A stretch of DNA of 64,000 bases, from the NCBI GenBank assembly GCA_026182355.1, contig JAPFBL010000036.1, forward strand, positions 496,001-560,000. The letters are read 5' to 3'. Source of the stretch: Hermatobates lingyangjiaoensis. Taxonomy: Eukaryota > Arthropoda > Insecta > Hemiptera > Hermatobatidae. Positions 34,460 to 46,379 of this stretch are shown piece by piece. The translations under genes were made by a program, and so were the position numbers. Below the pieces are notes generated by a model. That model ran no database searches, was not told the DNA's origin, and saw only the letters and a program-made list of their open reading frames with translations. Positions within the stretch are counted from its first letter, which is position 1. Each line of letters starts with the position of its first letter.

Positions 34460-36260
34460 CCAATGGCAATGAGGATCCAAAGATCAGAGTACACCATCTA
34501 TAATACAAAAACCAATTCACGAAGACAAAATGGATGAGCAGGCACAAGAGCCGATCCTAAGAGGAACGTCAAGTGCAAAGAACGAAATGACAGGATACAG
34601 CTGCATATCTATTACTTGTCATGGACTACAACGAATCTAGCCATTAAGAATAGCCTGAATACCAACTACAGCAGACCTAAAGAAAGTCAACATGTACATG
34701 TGTAGTATATTACTTTTATTTTGAAGTCAATTAATTTGCATTAACTGGGTAGAATACGTTTTACGTATCTTCTGAAACTTTATCTTACCCTTCATTCTAT
34801 TTCTTGATCAATAATATAAAAAAGTATTTAAAATATTTCCACAGGCATAACCATAGTTCAGTTTATCACACTATAGTTTTTGTATATATGTGATTACATA
34901 TTTTTCTAAGTAGTAATTATATACATTTTTATCAATAAATACTATAATATATAATTTTAAGTTAGTGCAACAAATTTAAATTTTTTCAGCATTTCTACCA
35001 TTCAAAGGTCCTCATCTAAAACTTGTTTTTTTTTTTAGCTTTAGAGTGGCCTTTAATTGGTGGTTGGTCATTCAAAAGGTATGTTGGAGTACTGATGGAG
35101 AACAGAAAAATCCATCAGGTTTCGTCAGTAATTAGGGTCCAGCCCTTCTAAGCCTTTAGACCTCTTAAGAGTTTCAGCGTATCTACTCAAATCGAAAAAT
35201 ATATTATATCTTCATTCGAGCCTGTAGCCTTAACTACTAAAAATATTAATCTTCCTATTTTAGTGTACATAACATTTCTATGATATTTATGAAACGTATA
35301 ATGTTTTTTGAACAGAGCTAGTTCGTTAGACTAATCAGCGTTATATACAGTAAGAAGAAGCAAAATAACATAAATCAAGAACTAGTGAAATATATTCAAA
35401 AGGTAAACAAAATGAATATACACACAGTTTACATCAAGACTTAATACAATCAGTCTTGTAAACACAGTTGTCCATAAGTGAATGTGAAAAGAGAAGAGGA
35501 ACAAACATTTTGGACAGTCTGTGTGGAGAGAGTAGGTCCAAGCAAAACAGTGCATCCGTAGAGTAGATCATGCCCTTGACATGATCCACGCATGAACAAG
35601 AAAGCCAACACAAAGATACAGTCAAATAAAAATTCTTGAAAATTTTACACGAAAGGAAAAAATGAAGTGTAAATAGTTTATAAAAGATATTCATTTCATT
35701 GTTACTTACACTTACTTAACCAGGTCTATGGCGACGGCTTTTGTGTTTTTATTTTGCCTGTGACAGAGCGTGTGGAATGCAACACTTGCCTACTGCTCCT
35801 CCAGAACTAGTTACTGCAGAGAACCATTCAAACTTGAGCTTTTGTTGCCTTCAATGTCTTTTCTAATCTTCTACTGACAATGAACCGTACTTCATCACTC
35901 AGTTATATTCAGCAGTCTGTTGTTCTATTTTATTATTGTATTTTAAAGTAATTTTATATTCAATTTGAACATATATTGGTCAGTTAAAATATTTAAATAT
36001 AATTTATGTTCACCATTTATGCATTTCTTTTCAAATGTTTATTATGAAAGAGCTAAATAATGAAAGATATCAGAGAAAATAAAATAACAAGAAATATAGT
36101 GGGAAAATAAATGACAGTAGAGAATTGTTGAATGATCATATTCCCATTTCAGAAATTCTTCCAGTTGGTTGTATCGTAATTTTTATATTTTCTATAATTT
36201 TTATATACTTGCTATTATGTTATATTTATTGTGAATTTTTAAATGTATACATATATATAT
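34460..36260. other. AT-rich gene-free stretch
   Basis: Nothing assigned. The 86-codon minus-strand frame at 35434-35694 has no recognised domain. Confidence 0.45.
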
Positions 36261-36303
36261 ATACTTCTTCGTTGGAAATACGATCCGAAACGGACAAATA
36301 TAA

Positions 36304-36513
36304 TTCAATATAGAAAAAGAAACATAGAGAAATTAAAAGCACACGCATACAGTCTCTAATTTTTGGTTTGAACCGTCTTCAAGTCTTCAACTGTCAATCA
36401 ACCAATACGCTTGTTTTCCCTATCTTATCTCTCTTGAAGACGGTTGAAAACGAAAATTAGAGACTGTAAGTGTGTGCTTTTAATTGTTCTATGTTTTCTT
36501 TCTCTATATTGAA
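36304..36513. mobile_element. Fold-back repeat, family C copy 2, hammerhead-like
   Basis: Arms start TTCAATATAGAAAAAGAAAC and mirror at TTTCTCTATATTGAA. The plus strand at 36430-36463 reads TCTC, TTGAAGA, C, short stem II, GAA, the palindrome AATT, A, GAGA. TCTC and GAGA pair. The first base of the box is T where C is expected. It shares TACGATCC upstream with copy 1. Confidence 0.65.
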
Positions 36514-36534
36514 CTATACATATATATGAATTAA

Positions 36535-36640
36535 ACACCATAATAAACAAATATACATTAATTACAAAGCTCTAAGGCCTTTCGTTACAACAACATCAGA
36601 GAGCTAAATGAACCAAACTAAAAATATAATTACAAGTATA
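36535..36640 (-). mobile_element. Family G copy 2, single arm, clean hammerhead-like core
   Basis: On the minus strand, 36605 down to 36568 reads AGCTCT, CTGATG, a stem II region, GAA, the palindrome AGGCCT, T, AGAGCT. Stem I pairs over six bases and stem III is a perfect six-base palindrome. The last A of the CTGANGA box is not clear. The neighbouring 36683-36716 is a terminal scrap of family H. Confidence 0.6.
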
Positions 36641-36709
36641 TATATATATAAAAATTAATAATCAACAATAATAATTTAATAATTTGTTTCTATTCCACGG
36701 TCGATACTT

Positions 36710-36717
<8 letters not shown>

Positions 36718-36762
<45 letters not shown>

Positions 36763-36768
36763 TATATA
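36718..36768. repeat. TA microsatellite
   Basis: TA run directly after the family-H scrap. A second, shorter run at 36882-36900 precedes the next fold-back. Confidence 0.95.
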
Positions 36769-36804
36769 AACACTTTTTCTTCTTCTCGGAATTTGATCAG
36801 GGTT

Positions 36805-36860
36805 AATATTTGGAATCACCTTTTGCCAACGTTTCGTCTGTATTTTAAGACAGTAGTAAT
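36805..36860 (-). ncRNA. Degenerate hammerhead-like fragment
   Basis: The minus strand reads GTCTTAAAATACAGAC (stem II GTCT with AGAC), GAA, the palindrome ACGT, T, GGCA. The box upstream is lost. The GAA-ACGT-T-GGCA half matches family H. Confidence 0.35.
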
Positions 36861-36904
36861 TCTGGTCAAGAAAACAATACCTTATATATATATATATATA
36901 ATCA

Positions 36905-37125
36905 AAACCTTAAACGGTCCAACAGAACTACTAGTTTACAAAGAAAAGAGAAAAACTGATAAAAACACACACTAATACTCACTACGATATTTCAACATTT
37001 GTCGTCGTCGGGCAGAAGTAGTCCCAACTCTACTACTACTTCTGCGCGACAACGACGAATGTCGAAATATTGTAGTGAGTCTTTAGTGTGTGTTTTTATC
37101 TATTTTTCTCTTTCCTTTGAGAACT
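36905..37125. mobile_element. Fold-back repeat, family D, hammerhead-like
   Basis: Arms 36935-37023 and 37035-37121 mirror each other from AAAGAAAAGAGAAAAACTG inward. The plus strand at 37035-37076 has ACTAC, TTCTG, a CGA-containing box, stem II CGAC..GTC, GAA, ATAT, T, GTAGT. ACTAC and GTAGT pair. The box (CTGANGA) is decayed on this strand and reads CCGACGA on the other. The word TAAACGGTCCAAC outside the left arm recurs in family-D and B copies at 15450 and 33870. Confidence 0.6.
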
Positions 37126-37129
37126 ATAT

Positions 37130-38080
37130 ATATACAATGGTATGCAAACACATCAGCTTGCTAAATTAATTGAGTATATTTTCTACCACTTTGTTTACAA
37201 GTATAGATATCAGAAGTGAAATACCTGTAGGACCAACAAATCAAATCATTGAAAGAAACGCAGGAACTTACTGAAACTGCTAAATTGTAGAAAATGACAA
37301 ATAGCATTTCTACACTTTGACATCTGGTTACATCAGAAGAAGCTCTAAAGAGCAAGGAGATACAAGAGTTTATATTAAATATAATTTTCTAAAGTAACTT
37401 TGCAATAATAGCGTAGAAAAAAGAAAGTAATATATTAGTTATTTAAATTTATTTTTTTTAAAAAAGAAAAAAAATGGTAAGGTCGTAATCTGAGATCGTG
37501 AAATGTTTTACTAAAGCTCAAGACAATGCCTAAAATTGTAAACTAAATCAAGATTACTGAGCTATTGCTCTAAAAATAAAACTTGTTCAGAATTATGTTT
37601 CATTTAGCAAAAATTGGCTAGCACATTGTTTTAGTGATCACGGAGAGAAGAAATATTTCTGTGCAATTTATTACTTGGAGGGCTGTGGTGCACCCAAGCG
37701 TTATCAAAGGATTTAGAGATTTGTATCCCATGATATACTCTTAATACCTTTACAACGAGCACCCAGCAGAGCAGTTTTAAGACACAGTGAAAAATAAAAA
37801 TATAACAACCAAAATGAAAATACTACTTTTTGTAAATATACTTATAAATATAGACTAATTTTAGAGTTTTTAAATAAAACTATATATTGTTTACATTTAT
37901 ATATACATATTTTCACTGCATACATAGCAACATTATTTGACCAATTTTTAAACAGTTTGATATATCTCGCTTTGACTTTTCTTCTAGTCTTCTTCTTCTG
38001 ATAGTGTATAATAATTAGTGATTCAATGTATTTTTATTCTATTGAAAGCAAATTTTGTGTTCATTTCTGAACATGCATAT
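37130..38080. other. AT-rich gene-free stretch
   Basis: No feature recognised. Confidence 0.5.
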
Positions 38081-38088
38081 ACATATAT

Positions 38089-38192
38089 ACTTAATGTTCA
38101 AATCACAATAAGAAATAGGAGAAAAAGACATAGACCTTTCAAAAGTAACAAGCAGTCTTCGTCAGAGTCAAAACCCAAAGTTGGGTTTTCCA
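38089..38192 (-). mobile_element. Family A repeat copy 8, single arm
   Basis: Reads AATGTTCAAATCACAATAAG, then AAGACATAGACCTTTCAA and CAGTCTTCGTCAGAGTC, the reverse complement of the family-A hammerhead-like unit, ending in a small AACCCAAAGTTGGGTT hairpin where the centre would be. The other arm is missing. Confidence 0.6.
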
Positions 38193-38419
38193 AACAGATA
38201 TATAATTGAAGTTAGTACTGGAAAACACAAAAAATGGACTATCAGTATAATTCTATATCTTTTTGGCTTTCTTGCCCTTTTCATGATAAGAGAAAAAGAA
38301 AAATAAGGAAGAAACATAGGAAAAAAGACGTGAAAGCGTCCACCGACTAATACGGTGTATCCGTCGGTCGGATCCACCGGTAATGATTTAGTTGTAACTT
38401 TAATGACATATGTATGTAT

Positions 38420-40170
38420 ATATATACATATTATTAAAACTTATAAAAAATAAAAAAAGAGTTAAAATTATTAATTTAATTTAAAAAATAATAATTTTAT
38501 TTAATTAATTTATACGTGCGTGACTCAGGTAACCATAAATATAATCAAAAGTGACTCTTACTAGTTTTGTAAAGGTCCATAATTAAGAAGCGAAGTCAAA
38601 ATTTTAAATATTTTTTTGGAACTTAAATTAATTCCTAAATGCTTGCTTATTATTTATCAATGTTTTTTTCGATATATTACTATCGCCATTACTTAAAAAA
38701 CGTAATTATGCACGACTGAATGAAGAGAAATTGGCGTTTAGTAATTTTGTACGTCAGAAAAATATCATTAGAGGTGAAATATGTAGTTCCTTATTTTCGC
38801 CTCAATAATGCTCATAAATATTTCTATTTATATAATAATGATATATATGTAAATATACATAATGAGGATCGTGATATAGATTGAACGGACGACAGTTATG
38901 TGTAAACATTTTAAAAGTAAAATGTTTACTTCAATTTTACCAATCATGCTAAATGGTTCAGAGGTAGCATATTATCAGGTAACATACCTGTGTCTCAAAT
39001 CTATGAACAATGGTCTCACTCTGTCACAATTAATTTGATTACTGCTGACATCCATCTCTCTTTCAAATGTCTTTATCCGTAGATTACCTAAATATTTCCA
39101 TTTAGTTTATAAGAAACCTATCAATATACTGGTTTTTTAGAATTTCTATTGTATTAACTTTTTTTTAAAAAATTGACTTTTTTCTCTCATCTTTTTTTTT
39201 TTAAATCTTGTTAGAATAGAAATAGAAATGTGTACAAAGATTACATATTAAATTACCAAGTAATATATTTAGAGTAAAACATATTGCTAAAGCACTGGTA
39301 TAACACGTCAATTTACCTAAGTAAAAGTGTTAGTTGAATAGATGTGTATTGACAAACAGCAGGTCCATTAGAATTATCAGCATTTGTGACTAATCTAGGA
39401 AATCATAAGCAAAACTAGGCAAAGCGAAGTCAAAGAATTAATACTAAATATATTGAATAATAATATCATATAAATATAACTAATTGAAAAGTAACTAAAA
39501 GGACAAATTATAGACATTCACAAATTAATTAATTAATGGAATTGCTTAAATAACAACCTTTAAATACGACGAAATTGTTATACTATAATGTATGAACTAT
39601 TTATTTCTGATAATGATTATGCTTTCTGGAATGGGTATGAGAAGGTGGAGAATATTACTCAAGATATACATACTGAGAGTCTTATATCTGCTATAATGCA
39701 ATTTAGAGCTATATTCTTATTTAAAAGATATATTTTGGCTCAACACCCAGTAAATTACACAGATAAAGTTGAACACATTTGTAAAATAATGAAGGCGTGG
39801 TAATTATACGATGGTGTTAGAAGTTAGATTGAAATTGTTTGATCACACTAGGAGGACTGCGTGGAGGAAGGAGCAGTAATGAACATACAGACTTGTGCAA
39901 GTATGCTAAAATTTCACAACAGGCAAACTGTTTTCTCACTGCTTTGTCTAACTAACAAAGTGTACAAACAGTAGAAACCAGTCTATTTTTCTGACGGGGT
40001 TTGATATTATCCCTACTACTGTTATAAATTTCCCTAATACGAGTAATATTTGTGTCACATTAGGAGAATACGGGATTTTGTTCATTTTTCTCATCATAGT
40101 TTCAAACAGTATAGTCAATTAAACAGAAAAAATATTAATAAATTATTCAACTATAAATTTATATATATGT
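38420..40170. other. AT-rich gene-free stretch
   Basis: Apart from the tRNA-like relic at 38951-39008 nothing is assigned. Confidence 0.45.
38951..39008 (+). pseudogene. tRNA-like or SINE-head relic
   Basis: AATGGTTCAGAGGTAGCA resembles an A-box region, CAGGTAACATACCTG could be an anticodon arm, and TGTGTCTCAAATC resembles a B box. No acceptor stem or CCA-end context was found. Confidence 0.25.
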
Positions 40171-40182
40171 AATCAATTATAC

Positions 40183-40792
<610 letters not shown>

Positions 40793-41689
40793 AATTAGAT
40801 AAACGATTCTTCAAACTTAATAAACTAGAATTTAAAAAAAACACACAGAAAAGGAATGGCTGAAACATTTCGGTGTGTTCTTTTTAAAATTTTATTTTTT
40901 GTATATGTATAGTTATATTTTTTCGTGACCATAAGAATAAGAGCAAACTCACGGGTTATAAATTAATATTTCAATCAATGTCCTAATATTTCTGTAGTAA
41001 CGTAATATTTTCAATCATGTTCATTTAATTCTATTACCACAATAATAGAAAGTTTGCAAAAAATTGTATATGTTATTGAGTTTACCAAAACAAATTTAGT
41101 TGCTATGGTATAGAGCGCTTTTTGAAGTCAGTTTGGACTGTATTATAAACCATGCAGCAAATTTCTGTTCAAGCAATTACTGATGAGAAAAAGAGTCCCA
41201 CTCATGGAATGAATTTACCCTTCAATGCAGAAAGGATTTAACTTTTAATTTTTAGTGATGATACTATATTTCGTTTGAGTGGTACTTCAAGAAGTTTCTC
41301 TAAGGTAGTGATTCCCAAGCTTTCAATAGGAGCACATTTCTAACTTGAGGCTTAATTAATCTGCCACACCAGAAGTACAGACAAAAGTAAACCAACAAAA
41401 TACATCCCCAAGAGTTACTCTGAATGACTACTAGGATTAATAACGTCTGTTAAATATTAACGTTCAAATAAGGTTTATAATAAAAGTGTTGTCTACTATG
41501 TGTTATTGTACATTATTTTTCTTCTTCTGAACTACTACAGATAATTCTAGAGAATTGAAAGCTTGTGTAAATATTACTCCATTTAGCAGGGTAAATGCTC
41601 TTTAGCAGGGTAAATAAACTTCTGAGTGTATCGTTTATGTAGAACTTTAATGTTTACTTATTTAGAACTCGAAGTTTTACTGGTTCGTT

Positions 41690-41945
41690 AGAAGGTATCG
41701 TGATCATGAAAATTTAAATTTTATTATTTTTACGGAATCAAATGTTATGAAGTTTCCAAAGACTTTCGCTTTTTGATGATCTATGGTATGTTCGAGTCTG
41801 TCTGTGTATGTCGATAGGTAGGGATTTGGGTGTCAAACATACAGGCCTGACCATTTGAGGAACCAAATTCAAGTTTTAAAAAAAATGACCCCGCTAATGT
41901 TGATGTGCACTACAATTTATAGGGCAATATTCCACAACAGAAAAG
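41690..41945 (+). repeat. Unnamed repeat family F, copy 2
   Basis: Begins GGTATCGTGATCATGAAAA, includes the GATGATCTATG…GTCTGTCTGTGTATGTCG segment and ends near GGGCAATATTCCACAACAG. The order GTGATC(G/A)TGAAAA, TTTTGA(C)GGAAT, GTCTGT(G)TGT is shared with the copy at 48515. Confidence 0.45.
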
Positions 41946-43257
41946 TTACTTTTTTAACCAAAATATTTTATGTGGGAACAGAATTTCTTTTTTAGATAAA
42001 TAATATCAAATTTGAAATTGTTATAAAATTAACAGTAGTAGTTACAGGAAAATTCAGAATTTTTCTATAACTGAGAAGCTATGGTTTGTCTTTTAGTGTA
42101 AAACTTTTGACTTATTTCTGGTTGTGAAACACTGTGAAAACACTACAGCTTACTAATTTTTTTAAAGATCAAAATGAAACTATAACAAACAGTAACAATT
42201 TTTTGTTCAACACTGATCATTTGTATAATTACTTTAATTGAAATTTATAATACATTTCTTTATTTCAGAGAATGTTTTTTTTTCACTTACTGGCGAAATG
42301 TATAACAATTAAATTGTAAAACAAAAATTTTCTTACAAGAAGATACAAAATTATTGCAACATTAATAAATTCTGATTACCACAAAGGGTCACAAAGACAC
42401 TAAAATTAAAAAAACTCATGTTGAGGACAACCTTACCCACTTATTTTTGTTTAAATTAACTTAAAAATGCTCAGAAGAGTTAGTTAAATAAAATTATATA
42501 AAGTTTTAATAGAAGTAATTTGGGTTGTTTTAACGAATTAATATTCTTAAAACGTAATATTTTATTAATATACTAAAAAAAAAAAATCCTAAATGTAAAT
42601 AATAAAGGCCAATCAAACATATATTTTATATTCTAGGGTGATGGGAGGATGTCTATAGAAAGAGCTATTAGAATTCTATATCTTGCACCAGTTGGTAAAT
42701 ATTACTCCCAGATATATAGTGCTTAGACGGTCACCAAATAAAACGCACCAAATAGTGTACGTTTCACGAAATAAAAATAAGTTAAAGAAGGTAGGCTTCC
42801 AATAAGAAGAATAAAAAAGCCAATATAAGGCTTTTAATTAACTCTTTTAATCAAGCCGTTTAATTAAGGCGATTGAAATGCTTAATTAAATTGAAAAGAC
42901 ATCATGAATTAATAAAACGCATTTGCAAGTGGTGTTAAAGAAAAGGTCTCAAAACTGAACATTCGATGGATTTGTAACATATTCCCCATTCATTCTTCAG
43001 TCAAAACAAATGTTATTAGGGCTCACCAGTAGTGATGAAGAGTTTATGAGGAAACCCCATCTCACTAAGTATGTATCTATACTTTGAAGAATATTCATAC
43101 CAATGGACAACAAAAGTGCTTCTACTTTGAGGACTCTTAACTTATTACGTTTTGTTTAAAGATCTTTTTACGTTTAATATTTCCATTGAAATATTACAAT
43201 CGACACAATTTAGATACATTTTTTTATAACAACCTGACTTAACTTAACAACCTGAAA

Positions 43258-43385
43258 GTTATACGCTTTCAGGTCCCAATCCCTTTTTTGACGTTTTAAG
43301 ATGTCTGTATATGTGTCTGTCTGTGTGTGTTTGTGTGTGTGCGTGTTTCTATGAGACTGGATAACTACGAGTATGCACAAAGAAT
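43258..43385 (+). repeat. Repeat family F, copy 3
   Basis: TTATACGCTTTCAGGTCCCA, then GTTTTAAGATGTCTGTAT and a GT-rich run, ending with GGATAACTACGAGTATGCAC. The copy at 44437 is nearly identical, so the two are a recent duplication or two insertions of one young subfamily. Confidence 0.6.
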
Positions 43386-43458
43386 TTAGTTCTTGTTATC
43401 TATTTAAGATTAAGGTGTATTAGTAATGTTTACTAGCACCTTATTAGTAAGAGCTTAC

Positions 43459-43774
43459 CCTACTACTGATTTGATTATACATCGGAAGTGATCATTTTCT
43501 TTGCACTTATTGGGGTAAAATTCTTCAATGTGTGCCTGGCATTCTAGCTTCTCAGAACCAAGAGTTTTGTATTTGCTTTTATCAACCTCAAAATAAAATG
43601 AAGGATCTTTACCATTAACTTGACATCTTCGTCCATCTGTAAGTGGATCAGGCTGTCCATCATTAATCTCTCCAATTTCATAACTTTTCTAGTTACAATA
43701 CATTTGACTTAATCCAGACTTCAAATCCTCTTTTGGACTCACAAACAATTGGATTAATAGCCACATTGGGACAG
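43459..43774 (-). pseudogene. Exon-like coding block of unknown identity with one in-frame stop
   Basis: On the minus strand about 105 codons stay open except for one TAG at 43691-43689. The part before the stop includes VSPKEDLKSGLSQMYCN. The part after it includes YEIGEINDGQPDPLTDGRRC, then GKDPSFYFEVDKSKYKTLGS, EKLECQAHIEEFYPNKC and KENDHFRC. Charged residues, several cysteines and balanced composition are unlike the random frames around it. AACTAG just before the second part could be a splice acceptor and AGG/GTAAGC at 43459/43458 a donor, giving a 230-bp exon. Alternatively it is a pseudogene with TGG changed to TAG. I do not recognise the family. Confidence 0.45.
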
Positions 43775-43859
43775 TTTAAAATCAGCACAAGGTATATGGA
43801 CTGCAAGTGATCTTCATCATTGTCATAAATTTATGAAGCAAGAAAAACTGGTATATTTG

Positions 43860-44430
43860 GTTTGGGGCAATGCGTTACAGTAGAAGAGGTATTACAAAAG
43901 GAATAAAAGACAAAGAAAAGGTCTTCAATGGAAGCTCTTATAGAATCTGGAGAACAAAGGGATTAGAACTAATGGAAACACTATCTCCTTGCTGGTGTAA
44001 GCCATTTAGACAAGGATATTGCTTGAAATGTCATTGAAAATAACTTGAGTAAACCAACATTATTAATTGTTGGTATATTTAATTTATTAAATTTAAGTAT
44101 GAATTCTTATCAATATCAATTTCCAAAGCTTGATTATTTATGATTTAGTCCTACCGTTTCTATAGAGTAAATCTAAAGTAAGGTTATAGTATCCGTATCC
44201 GTATAGTACGATTAATTCAACTTTTTTATTTCAAAAGTAAGAAATATGAGATCAAAACTAAAATCTGAAAATTGTGTTCAATATTCATACGAAAAACAAA
44301 ATACTTACGATCTGAAAGTTAATATACAAGAACCATCAATTTAAGAGAGATATAGTTCAAAAAATAGATTTTCCTTTTTTTTTAAAAAAAAAAGTACGGT
44401 TGTCAATCAATTCTATTTTTAGATTTTGAT
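43860..44430. other. AT-rich gene-free stretch
   Basis: No feature recognised. A minus-strand search for further exons of the block at 43459-43774 found nothing convincing. Confidence 0.4.
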
Positions 44431-44436
44431 AAATTT

Positions 44437-44660
44437 ATACGCTTTCAGGTCCCAATCCCTTTGTTGAAGTTTTAAGATGTCTGTATGTGTGTCTTACTGT
44501 GTTTGTGCGTACGTGTGTGTGTGTGTGTTTGTGTGCGTGTTTCTGTGAGAGTGGATAACTACGAGTATGCACATGCACAAGTTTATGGGCATTTTACAGC
44601 AGACACCATTCGATGGATCAAAACTATAATTTACAGAAACTTGTGCCTATATATATGTAC
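44437..44660 (+). repeat. Repeat family F, copy 4
   Basis: Shares its first 135 bp with 43258-43385 and continues through ATTCGATGGATCAAAACT, which corresponds to CTTTGATGGATCAAGTTG in the copy at 48515. Confidence 0.55.
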
Positions 44661-45147
44661 TAATTTCTTTTGAGAATATTGCAACATGAAAATATCTCTT
44701 TTTCTACCTGATTTTGCAAAACATTTCTTTTTTCTAAACTTCAAACTTTGGAGTGTTGAAATTTTGAGAATTATTATAAGCCTGATGACATCAATAGGTG
44801 AAAGATTATATAAGATTTTTTTAATTTACTTAATTAAAAATGCAATTTTTTTGACTTGTGATTTATTAAAAAAGTTTACTACCACTATACTGGTCACAAA
44901 ACTTGACGAATTATAATGAGAATATACCCTATAACTTTTGATAGTGCGAGCTGAATAGTTTTTGTCAATGTTAAATGTAAAGAGGAGACGTTAATGCACG
45001 CTCTGCAATTTCAGAAAAAAGAAATTCATGCAAACGGCTAAAACCGAAAGACGATATTACAAAATAAATTTACCCAAATTGTTACGCTACAAAAAATTTT
45101 CAAAATATTCTGATAACCATTATATATAATAAACTACTGCTACTGAT

Positions 45148-45257
45148 ATATATATATATATATTATATATATATATATAGGCGTATAATGTAAGCGGGAT
45201 TCGGTCAATACCGATTACATTATACACCTATTCTATCCAACGGTTGATATATTATTG

Positions 45258-45291
<34 letters not shown>

Positions 45292-45295
45292 CCCA
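45148..45295. repeat. Hairpin between TA microsatellites
   Basis: TA runs at 45148-45178 and 45258-45288 enclose a hairpin at 45180-45230: GGCGTATAATGTAAGC faces TTACATTATACACC around GATTCGGTCAATACCGAT. No hammerhead-like core is visible. Confidence 0.65.
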
Positions 45296-45300
45296 ATTAT

Positions 45301-45412
45301 AACTTAATTAACATTCTCCAACGTTTGGATGAAGGAAAGAAGAAGGTATTCAGAAACCTTGAAAAACTAGTGAAGAAAATGACATCAGCGAAATACGGTC
45401 AGCTGTTCAACG

Positions 45413-45418
<6 letters not shown>
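45301..45418 (+). pseudogene. PLE N-terminal ORF block (KKMTSAKYG type)
   Basis: Reads LINILQRLDEGKKKVFRNLE, then KLVKKMTSAKYGQLFNEI, without a stop, and then runs directly into a TA tract at 45415-45458. It is the better preserved copy of the block at 12948-13053. Assignment to PLE rests on its partner copy and its neighbours. Confidence 0.5.

Positions 45419-45458
<40 letters not shown>
45415..45458. repeat. TA microsatellite
   Basis: Begins exactly where the PLE coding block stops. Confidence 0.95.
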
Positions 45459-45461
<3 letters not shown>

Positions 45462-45465
45462 TATT

Positions 45466-45600
45466 TTTCTTTTTTATCAAGGTTTGGTCTAGCTTCAAAA
45501 ATACACATATAAGCCGATGTTTCTTCTATATTTGAAGACATCTTCAGGGCTACATCAATACCGAATTTAATTACAATAACATGAAAATTAATTATATTAC
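45466..45600 (-). mobile_element. Hammerhead-like repeat, family I, single arm
   Basis: On the minus strand 45551 to 45512 reads AGCC, CTGAAGA, TG, stem II TCTTC-type, GAA, ACAT, C, GGCT. AGCC pairs with GGCT. The box is a perfect CTGANGA. Stem III ACAT deviates by one base from the ACGT palindrome of families E and H. It follows a TA tract and a PLE N-terminal block that points the other way. Confidence 0.55.
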
Positions 45601-45934
45601 ATTATTTAATTAATATGCATAATACTTTGGTGTTTTTCTATTGTAAGGAAGCAACTATATGACGGTTTGTGTTTAAATCAGTTAGTGTGCTGCCCTAGTG
45701 ACCATTTTTTGAACCTTCTATATCAGCCTTGATAACTCAAAACTACCATAAAAAACTCATTGAAACTACATCGAAAAAGAACCAGGAAACTACAACCATA
45801 GTTCTTAATTACTAAGTAACAGACTATATGTCGTATATTTGAAGCTATAAAAATTTGAAGCTATAAAACCTATAAAAAAGGAAAATAGTGTTAAATATAC
45901 GTATATGTGGTCGAGATAAGGAAAACATTCTATA

Positions 45935-45946
45935 TATATGTATATT

Positions 45947-45970
<24 letters not shown>
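45935..45970. repeat. TA microsatellite
   Basis: Lies just left of the family-D arm at 45975. Confidence 0.9.
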
Positions 45971-45974
<4 letters not shown>

Positions 45975-45977
<3 letters not shown>

Positions 45978-46130
45978 ACAACTCAACATAAAAAGAGAAA
46001 AACATAGATAAAGACATACAAAACTCACTACTATATTTCGAGTTGTCATCAGGCAGAAATACTCCTACGGGCAGCTGCGGCTGACTGAGCGAACTGTCGA
46101 AGGCGACAAACACGCTTCCCATCTAAAAAA
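45975..46130 (-). mobile_element. Family D repeat, single arm, with hammerhead-like core
   Basis: The minus strand reads AGTATTTCTGC, a perfect CTGATGA box, a very short stem II region (CAACTC), GAA, ATAT, A, GTAGTGAG. CTGC before the box can pair with GTAG (one G-T pair). It lies about 50 bp downstream of an endonuclease C-terminus in the same orientation. Confidence 0.6.
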
Positions 46131-46182
46131 TACATTAAAGAAATAAAATTAATAATAAAGGAAAAAGAAAAAAAAAATTAAA

Positions 46183-46298
46183 TTAACGGTACAAATTGAA
46201 GCCAAGAGGAGAGCGACCACCAAAAAGATAAATAAGTGCCTCCTCTGAAGCTCTTAAAGTTACCCAGGAGAAAGGTTCAGGGATCTGATTCAGGATAT
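46183..46298 (-). pseudogene. Penelope-like element, endonuclease C-terminus (fourth RASEEAL copy)
   Basis: The minus strand reads PEPFSWVTLRASEEALIYLF then GGRSPLGFNLYR and stop, almost the same as the end of the copy at 5578-5808. The preceding nuclease sequence is cut off by a TA tract at about 46299. A family-D hammerhead-like arm follows on the same strand. Confidence 0.7.
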
Positions 46299-46379
46299 AT
46301 ATATATAACCCATACGAACTCAATCCATATTGCGTAAAAAAAATATAGCTCAATAAATTGATAACCAAACTCGGAATAA

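Noticed and set aside
35434..35694. 86-codon cysteine-containing minus-strand ORF
   Set aside because: No conserved spacing of cysteines, no signal peptide pattern, and no flanking exon; taken as chance.
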